A stretch of 64,000 nucleotides of DNA from Platycnemis pennipes (Eukaryota; Arthropoda; Insecta; Odonata; Platycnemididae). The notes beneath the pieces are model-generated. The model did not search any database and was not told the DNA's origin. It worked only from the letters and a program-made list of their open reading frames with translations. Position numbers and translations under genes: made by a program. Location of the stretch: positions 77,698,064 to 77,762,063 of the forward strand of contig OW121846.1 of assembly GCA_933228895.1 (NCBI GenBank), read 5' to 3'. Positions 57,522 to 64,000 of this stretch are shown here, in pieces (positions within the stretch are counted from its first letter, which is position 1; the number at the start of each line of letters is the position of its first letter).

Positions 57522-58706
57522 ATGAAGGAAGACGGTGTTGTGGCTTTTGCTGTGTTTGGAAAGAGGGTAGACAATGAGCGGTTGAACATTCAAAGTGGGC
57601 CTGCGGGAAGCTGCTCAGATTTAGAGGAAATCATCAGGAAAGTAGAAGCGGCAATATTATGCCGCGACAATGTGATGCGTGACATACCGATAGAGGTGAA
57701 GAGCAGCGTTTACTTGATTGAAAATTCCAGACAGTGGAGACACATAAACAGCCAGTTGATAATTGATAACGGTGACATGTGCAATCACTATAATCAAGCC
57801 AGGAGGACATTGCTTCAGAAGGTCAGAAGCATTTGAGGCAGAAGCAAAAAGCCAACAGAATACGTCTCACAGGCCAATTAAGCCCCAAAAAAATGCAACT
57901 TGTTGAGCACTGATGAATAGGAGCTTCAATTTCAAACGATCGCAAATCCGTGCGAAAGGTTAGAGAGATAGGCTGCAAACTGAGGTCCATGAAACGATAA
58001 GGAGAGTGGCAGATGGTTCGTTCCTGGAAAACGTGGAAGCCTACCCAAATATAACAAAGAATCAGGTGACTGCCTTGAAAGAAATCCTACATGCAGCCAA
58101 TCTAAGTAAGACTAATGGAAGATGGTATGCTGAAGACTAGATACTGTTGTGCATGCTTTTTCACGTGCGTTCACCTGCGGGGTATAAATTTGTTTGCGAT
58201 AGTGAAATTTTCCAACTGCCAAATGTGAGAACTGTGAGGCGCTATTTATCCTTAGTGGATACCTCGTGCGGATTTGACACGAGTTTATTTGAGCTGTTTA
58301 AGCGGCAGCTCTGTGGCAAAATGAAATTTCAAAAACATGGAATAATATTGTGGTATGGAATGTCAATGCGATTAAGTTTGTCACCATACGCCAATCAGCT
58401 AGAGCCAATGATCATCCGTCAGCAATTGGATTTATCCAACTGTATTAATTGTTGGCTGTTTTTGGCATTTTGAAGGCTCCTAAATATGGTAGTTGTGTAT
58501 CCACGGACAACAGTCCACTGGAGCCACTTGTTAAAATTAGTGATATCAAAGACATATATACCAAGGGTCCAAATTCACAGTCTTTAATCTCCAAACTGTA
58601 GGAGAGGTTAAATGGGTTTATAGAGGAGGGAGAATGGGATGCAGTGGATGCAATAGAGCATGATTACTCTCTCCCAGCTGTCACTGACAGCTTAATACGC
58701 TATGTG
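57522..58706 (+). pseudogene. P-like transposase, central part, broken
   Basis: 57522-57833 encodes a helical segment (VEAAILCRDNVMRDIPIEVK). After a frame change, an ENVEAYPNITKNQVTALKEI segment and NGRWYAED end at a stop at 58138. 58147-58473 then encodes LLCMLFHVRSPAGYKFV and LPNVRTVRRYLSLVDTSCGF, typical of the region just before the catalytic core in THAP9/P transposases. A further frame (LNGFIEEGEWDAVDAIEHDY) reaches the RTE insertion. I could not place the catalytic acidic residues. Confidence 0.75.
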
Positions 58707-59740
58707 GAAACAATCTCAGCACGAACTCGATTGAAGAGGAAAGCGAAGTCGAACAGGATAATATGGGAGCATCAATGTTAAGATCGGAATTCGATGCAGC
58801 ATTACATCTACATCTACACGATACCTTGCAAGCCACCGCGAGGGTGTGTGGCAGGGGGACCTTCAGGGGGACATTAAGGGACCTTCGGATGAATAAGGCT
58901 TCTGGAGTTGATGATATCCCCGCAGAACTAATAAAAATTGCAGGAGAGAAGACATTAACCGATCTCTACAAAACCATCTGCGGCATATACTCAACAGGAG
59001 AAATACCCAGGGACTTCGAAACATCATAATTCCTATTCCCAAAAAGAAGTGAGCGGAGAAATGCGAAAAGTTTAGGACTATAAGTCTGGACGACACATGC
59101 ATCGAAGATATTGACAAGGGTCATCTAGAGAAGAGTAGAATGAAAAGCAGAGGAGCTTCTGGATGAAGATCAATTCGGATTCAGGAAAAGTAAGGGTACA
59201 AGAGAAGCAATATTGGCCCTTTGGCTGCTTATAGAGAAAAGAATGGAGAAGAACAAAGCGACCTTACTTGAATTTGTGGATTTAAAGAAGGCTTTTGACA
59301 TAGTAGATTGGAATTTAATGCTTGGAATTCTAAAAGGAATTGTTTCTTTACGGCAGTGAACTATGGGCGATGACAACAGCGGAGCAGAAAAGGGTGGAAA
59401 TATAGCTTTCAAAATATGGTGCTACCGAAGAATGATGAAGATAAAATGGATCGACCAAGTGACAAGTGAAGAAGTCCTAATAAGAGTGGGAGAAAAGAGA
59501 ATTCTGCAGAAAACTATAAGAAGAAGACGGGACAACCTAATCGGCTACATCTTAAGACACAATGAACTGATGAAGACAATCGTCGAAGGAAAAGTGAAAG
59601 GGAAGAATGGAAGAGGCAGGCCTCGTATGAGTTACATAGAACAGGTCGTAAAAGACATGAAAGAGATGAACTACGTTAATATGAAGAGGATGGCCAATAG
59701 AAGAATCGAGTGGAGGGCTGCGTGTACACAAATACAAAAA
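58707..59740 (+). mobile_element. RTE fragment inside the P-like transposon
   Basis: Collinear with 3515-5060 of the first RTE: MGASMLRSEFDAA, RMNKASGVDDIPAELI-like, FGFRKSKGTREAIL-like, an FDIVDWN core, then a jump to ETALFLYGSELWA-like and WCYRRMMKIKWIDQVTSEEV (59363-59767). About 600 bp containing the FADD box is missing at about 59335-59345. Both ends are truncated and there is no GAT tail. Confidence 0.82.
58805..58871 (-). repeat. 67-bp LINE tail inside the RTE fragment
   Basis: Reversed GATGTA tail (CATCTACATCTACACG) plus the stem-loop complement and nothing more, flanked by CATTA at 58800-58804 and 58872-58876. It splits the RTE between the segments encoding SEFDAA and LRDLRMNK. Confidence 0.85.
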
Positions 59741-60921
59741 TTCAGCAATTGTCAAGTATGCATTTAGGCTGTCAGTTCTCCAAACTCTTAGGGCATTGGT
59801 GCTGTTGCACAGTTTTATCATTGCCAATCAGAGGGTAGAATGGTTCATCCAAATGCAAATCTTCTTAAATTTATCAAGTCAGGGGAGGACAAGCTTGCAA
59901 TTAATATTTAATCTAGCAATGCGTACAAAGTGACCATTGATGATTATGTTGACTCTGGTGGTTTAATATTTCCATGCTCAATGCACAGGGAGGAGATAAT
60001 GGTATGGATTATCAATCATTATATAATGGCATGAATGTGATAGTTTGCTACACGAAGAAATTGTGAGGCTGAAAAAGTGAATTGCAATTTTTAAAAAAAT
60101 CAAAATTTTCGAAGAACTGATATCTTAATTCTTTCTTAATATCTTAAGAAAGAATTCTTGTGTATTAACATTCCTGTTTTAGTTGTACCTCACTACAGTC
60201 CATACGGTATTGCTTGGCCTAATATCTACCATCCAAAAAGGCAGATAAAGTGGGATAGTCAAGTGTTTTAGAACTATTCTGCTAGGGGATTTAGTAATTA
60301 ATTATATTATGGTTTAACTTAGTTACTCGGCGAGTTAAGATAACATTTACTTATTTCTAAATAGCATCAAATTTATTTCGTGCAATCTACAGGTATTCCA
60401 GTTCCGGGGGTGGATAGAAGGTCACAACCAAGTGATCACTTGGCATGGGCAATAGGTTACTTCATTTTTTCATTTTAAACGTTTCTGTAATACTCCTACT
60501 TTCTGTGCTCCTTTTTCTCAGGCGTCATATTTAGTGATTCATCATGCTGCTTGCCAAGTATCAGATGGAGTAAAGGTGCATTTATTTAGTAAATTTTGGT
60601 ATTATTCTCAACTATATGACAGTGTTCCTAGCATTAGAAAAACGCAGAGATCCTTTGTTACCATCATGTTATTTCGAAGAAAATATTTGCCATTTCTCCA
60701 ATGGTGGGCTCTACAAGATGAGTTAGATAATTAATATTGTTTTTTTGTTAAAGATGTAAGCTAAATTTAAATTGCTGAAACACTTTACATGCAAGGTTTT
60801 AAAGCAAAGGTGATTGTATCAGCTTTATGCTTGGGTGGAGTTACTAGTGCTGCCATTAGTTCCCGATTTCGCCACGGCCTCACTAAGCGAGCCATTTTTG
60901 ACGATGAGTGTCAGGGGCCTG
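59741..60921 (+). pseudogene. P-like transposase 3' part and right end, decayed
   Basis: Frames in 59790-60010 (MVHPNANLLKFIKSGEDKLA, then YKVTIDDYVDSGGLIFPCS) suggest the C-terminal part of the transposase after the RTE insertion. Stops are frequent. The remainder is non-coding up to the right inverted end at 60820-60921. Confidence 0.5.
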
Positions 60922-60929
60922 GTTGGCAC

Positions 60930-61619
60930 ATAGGAGAGACAGTTTTTTTTCGCAGTTTTTTTTCTTGGAAAAAAACTCAAAATAGGCAACAATTTTGTTC
61001 CATCAGCACAGAAGGACAACACATATGTTTAATGTGTTTTCTCTTGTCACCAAGTATTAACAGTAACACATTGGAATCTTTAGGAATGTAGTGTTTTGCT
61101 TGAGGGTACATTGAACATGAATGGGACTTCATCCATGTTTAGTATTTGTGAAGGTTCAAAATTTACCTTTATTCTTGCATTAAATGATAAATATGAAGCT
61201 TGATAATTTTGCCTTCAAATGCTCTATGCATCTTTTATGCCATTTTTGTTTTAGCCAAGGGCTTGATCTCAGATCTTAATAATGCATGTGGTTGTGTTAA
61301 TGTTATTTTTTATCTTAGAATATGAAAGCAAAATATGATGCCAATTCTTCAAATTTTGTCCTACACTTCAGTTTGCCAATCTCATTAATAAATCAATTCA
61401 TTGGAACCCTTATTCTGAGCAGTGTGCTTCTGAATGAGTTCATGTCATTGATAGTGATGGCAAAATCTAGAAATAAAGATAAGTAATGGGGGTGTTTACT
61501 CGGAACTTAAATCGCAATTTTGTACATGAAATTGTTAGATGGAAACGAAAAAAGAATTTTGGTAAAAAATTAATCTTCTAACCACAACCATTCACTAATA
61601 AATCAAAAATTTAAATAAG
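60930..61619. other. No gene recognised
   Basis: AT-rich DNA outside the P-like element. No exon or repeat was identified. Confidence 0.45.
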
Positions 61620-61639
61620 CAAAAGGTTACGCCCACCGA

Positions 61640-61870
61640 AAAAGCTGCTTTGATAACATTGACGTCATTTTCCTCCCATCCTTGACTGCTTTTAGGGGAA
61701 GGGAAGGGAGTGGAGGAGGGTTCTCGGAAGGTCTGCTCCCACAGATCCTGTTGCAATTGCTCCTATTGGCGGAGTCAGCTGTGCCCCCCCTTTGTGATAA
61801 GGCGAGGTAGCTTCGCGGGCTCATTTGTGATTGGACGAAGTCAATGACGTAAGAGGTTGCACCACGCCCA
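61640..61870. promoter_or_regulatory. Promoter-like GC-rich patch (candidate)
   Basis: A compact set of promoter-type motifs stands out from AT-rich surroundings: a full CRE (TGACGTCA, 61660-61667), a GA-rich GGGGAAGGGAAGGGAG run, two ATTGG (inverted CCAAT) sites near 61765 and 61832, and a second CRE-like TGACGTAA near 61845. It may also be a transposon end. There is no transcript evidence. Confidence 0.35.
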
Positions 61871-62289
61871 CTTTTCCGAAAGGGTTAAAAACATCAGTTC
61901 TTCGCCGCTTGTAACTCAAGAAATAATTGACGGATCAAAAAATGGAAAAATACGGGTGTTTTTATTTTACAAACTCTATCAGATCCGGCAATAAAAAAAA
62001 TATGTAAATGACCCCATTCAACTCCTGGTACACCAACACTCTCAGATCAAATGAATATTAAGCGCATAAATGTTGGGTGACGTTGATACTATTTGCTATT
62101 GTTATACATGTCTTAGATGCTTAAAATAAAGAATAAAATGACAAATTATAATTAATTAAAAGGTGAATAGACATAAGATGTTGGTCTTTGCATCACAAAT
62201 GAACCACACTCGTGACATTTGTCCAGATTTTCCCTATGTTTCAGTGATTTGTGATCACTAACGTGTACTATGATAAATGGTTTTTGAAT

Positions 62290-63065
62290 TGATGGGCCTC
62301 GCAACATTGAGATGTACATTAGGTCTGAATTCTGTTTTACTGCAATTGTCCCTCTCAGTGATGATGTGTAAAATATATCACGCTACTCATTTTTTTAGGG
62401 TACAGAAAAAAGTAATGGAAATGATTTATTCAAGTTCCCGTGAAGGCATCCACGGAGTCTTGGTATTGAAGAGAGTTGATTTTTGGGTCTTCTTCTGCAT
62501 CTATCCATGTTCTCTGGGCTATATTTCACCTGTGTTCCAGCTGGCTTCTTCAGGTTCACTGAAGTGTCGATGCAGGTGTAGTGTGGGTTTACATAGCTGC
62601 TCTGTCAGGTGGGATGTGTTGTGATTGGTCCATTTGGTTGAATATTCATTTCCACACACCAGCAAGCATGTAGCCATCATCTCAGTTGATGTTGTTTGGA
62701 GTTTTGGCTATTTATATTGCTTCTATAACAATCCTCAGGAAATAGCAGGCTTCTGTTGTCAGTAATTGCGTTCTGAAAAAGTAAAAATGACTTTGTATAT
62801 TCCACACTTTTATTAACAATACCGACCGCGGTTTCGACGGCTATAGCGTCATTGTCGATTAGTAATTGCGTTTCATAAATCTCCATGTTGTGTGTGGGAC
62901 AGCTCCACTGATGTTCCGAGACTGCTGAAAGGTGGGATTGTCTCTTTTTCACTTTCCCTCTGGTGCTCCTGGAGTCAGCCTGGAGTCAGTGCTCTTAAGG
63001 TTTGACCAATGTAGGAGTGGCCACGTGTGCATTTGACCTGGTATACTCCTACTGAGAAATCCTCA
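62290..63065 (-). pseudogene. Penelope-like element fragment, GIY-YIG end
   Basis: The minus strand from about 63055 encodes GVYQVKCTRGHSYIGQT, the GIY-YIG endonuclease signature at the C terminus of Penelope-like proteins. A shifted frame then gives SVELSHTQHG-like and, past an insertion, ITDNRSLLFPEDCYRSN, then non-coding sequence to about 62290. It is 5'-truncated at the junction with the opposite copy and interrupted by 62773-62860. Confidence 0.75.
62773..62860 (-). ncRNA. 88-bp insertion carrying a degenerate hammerhead core
   Basis: Flanked by AGTAATTGCGTT at 62761-62772 and 62861-62872 (12-bp duplication). On the minus strand a GACGCTATAGCCGTC stem-loop, GAAA (plus 62832-62835) and CCGCGGTC, ending in a GTC triplet, are in hammerhead order. 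ACAAT upstream can pair with ATTGT downstream as stem I. The CTGATGA box is largely deleted, so it should be inactive. Confidence 0.6.
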
Positions 63066-63069
63066 GTAG

Positions 63070-63750
63070 GGCTTTTCTCAGCGGTCCTTTTTAAAACCAG
63101 GGCATATGCTATCCTGCAGTACATCACCAGAACCGTAGACAAGATTTCGAGGACACTTCACAGACACAATGGGGTGACATGGCTCAAATGTGTCACCAAG
63201 ACAGCAGACATCCTCCTGAACTTCAAGGATCGCCTCCCAGTTTGGAGGGGAGTATGCCAGGTCAAGTGGACATGTGGCCACTCCTTCATCAGCCAAACCT
63301 TGAGAGTCCTGAAATGCTGACTCCTGGAGCATTGGAGAGCCGTGGAAAATAGACAAATCCACCTTCGTCGTCGTCAGCAGTTGTGGAACATCAGTGGGAT
63401 GGTCCCACACGCAAATGGATGAAATAGATGAAATTCAATCACTGACAAAAGAGGCCCACTATTTCCCAAGGATTATTAGAGAAACATTAAAAATAGCCAA
63501 CACCCCAAACAATATCAACACGGAGAATGGCAACATGCTCGTCATTGTGTGGAAATGAATATTCAACTGAATGGACCAATTACGAGGCATTCCACCTGAT
63601 GGAGCAGCTATATAAACCTGGACTAAAACTGCATTGACACTTAAGCGAACCTGAAAAAGCCAGCTGGAACATGGGTGACTTATTGCCCAGAGAACATGGG
63701 TAGATGCAGAAGAAGACCCAGATCAAGTATCTTCAACACAAGTTATTCAA
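63070..63750 (+). pseudogene. Penelope-like element fragment, opposite orientation
   Basis: The frame 63027-63320 encodes YITRTVDKISRTLHRHNGVT, then KDRLPVWRGVCQVKWTCGHS and FISQT. This is the RT thumb to GIY-YIG transition of Penelope-like elements, the same region as the minus-strand copy. The following sequence to about 63720 (GTGTGGAAATGAATATTCAA, AACCTGAAAAAGCCAGCTGG) is the inverted match of 62465-62690. Stops break the frame. Confidence 0.75.
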
Positions 63751-64000
63751 AACTACAGCTTCATATAAGGATAAAATTGATAGAATATTCATACATGTGC
63801 ACTGTAAGAAACCAAAAATTTCAGACGTGGTATGCATTTACTTTGATTACTGGCACATAAGATACACCCCATATTATAGGTGTATGTATTATAGGTGTAT
63901 GTTGAAGGTAAAAAGTGTGTTTCATGCACTGGCAAATACAGTGGTCTGTTTGATTTCAAGTACTGCATTCATCACTTTAATGCATCCCTTTCTTCTTATA
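63751..64000. other. No gene recognised
   Basis: AT-rich sequence with a TATTATAGGTGTATG direct duplication near 63872-63900. Confidence 0.45.

Larger units (their letters stand above)
56767..60921 (+). mobile_element. P-element-like (THAP) transposon with 8-bp target duplication
   Basis: The ends CAGGCCTCTGACACTC and, reversed, CAGGCCCCTGACACTC match at 15 of 16 and continue as imperfect inverted repeats for about 100 bp (CTTAGTGAGGCCG, CAGTAACTCCACCCA). Flanks are GTTGGCAC at 56759-56766 and 60922-60929, exact. 8-bp duplications and a THAP-domain transposase are P-superfamily features. The transposase gene is broken and interrupted by an RTE fragment. Confidence 0.9.

Noticed and set aside
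62277..62624. 115-residue + frame
   Set aside because: Antisense to the tail of a minus-strand Penelope-like fragment; no signature.

Overview
This window is eukaryotic nuclear DNA that is AT-rich, sparse in genes and dense in repeats. It holds intron-split coding exons with GT/AG borders, LINE, Penelope-like and copia-like retroelements, tRNA-derived SINEs, and cut-and-paste transposons of hAT, P/THAP and piggyBac type. The repeat mix suggests a large arthropod genome, possibly an insect. This is inference and no species can be named from the sequence alone. I see no bacterial operons, CRISPR arrays, rRNA or intact tRNA genes.

One host gene is supported. It is an inositol-pentakisphosphate 2-kinase (IPPK/IPK1) on the + strand. 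Four consecutive exons lie at 32758-32869, 42845-43052, 43875-44080 and 54162-54220, with compatible reading phases and consensus splice sites. Two introns are about 10 kb and packed with transposons. The first exon or exons and the 3' part of the gene were not found.

Region 1 (1-22.6 kb) is a graveyard of non-LTR retrotransposons. It has one near full-length but frameshifted RTE-like element (2240-5092, GAT-repeat tail) and many 5'-truncated copies of two related L2/CR1-like families, called LINE-A and LINE-B here. Both families end in the same stem-loop of roughly 60 bp followed by a GATGTA-type microsatellite. Several copies are joined tail to tail. A patchwork insertion copied from sequence about 0.5 kb away lies at 8404-8540.

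Region 2 (22.6-32.7 kb) is mostly unassigned AT-rich DNA with GC-rich patches, two SINEs and short repeats. Region 3 (32.7-54.2 kb) is the IPPK exons and introns. The first intron holds a decayed copia element, itself hit by a TTAA-flanked complex and by a hammerhead-ribozyme-bearing insertion, and a broken YqaJ-type nuclease gene. The 10-kb intron after the third exon holds two piggyBac-like MITEs, SINEs and a 3.9-kb transposon with arms of about 1 kb that has split a SINE.

Region 4 (54.3-64 kb) holds a hAT remnant, a MITE with long inverted repeats, and a P-element-like THAP transposon (56767-60921) with an 8-bp target duplication. The P-like element contains an RTE fragment, which contains a 67-bp LINE tail. 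Last comes a head-to-head pair of Penelope-like fragments. All transposon genes seen are broken. 'LINE-A', 'LINE-B', 'SINE1' and 'SINE2' are local labels, not database names, and many repeat borders are approximate.
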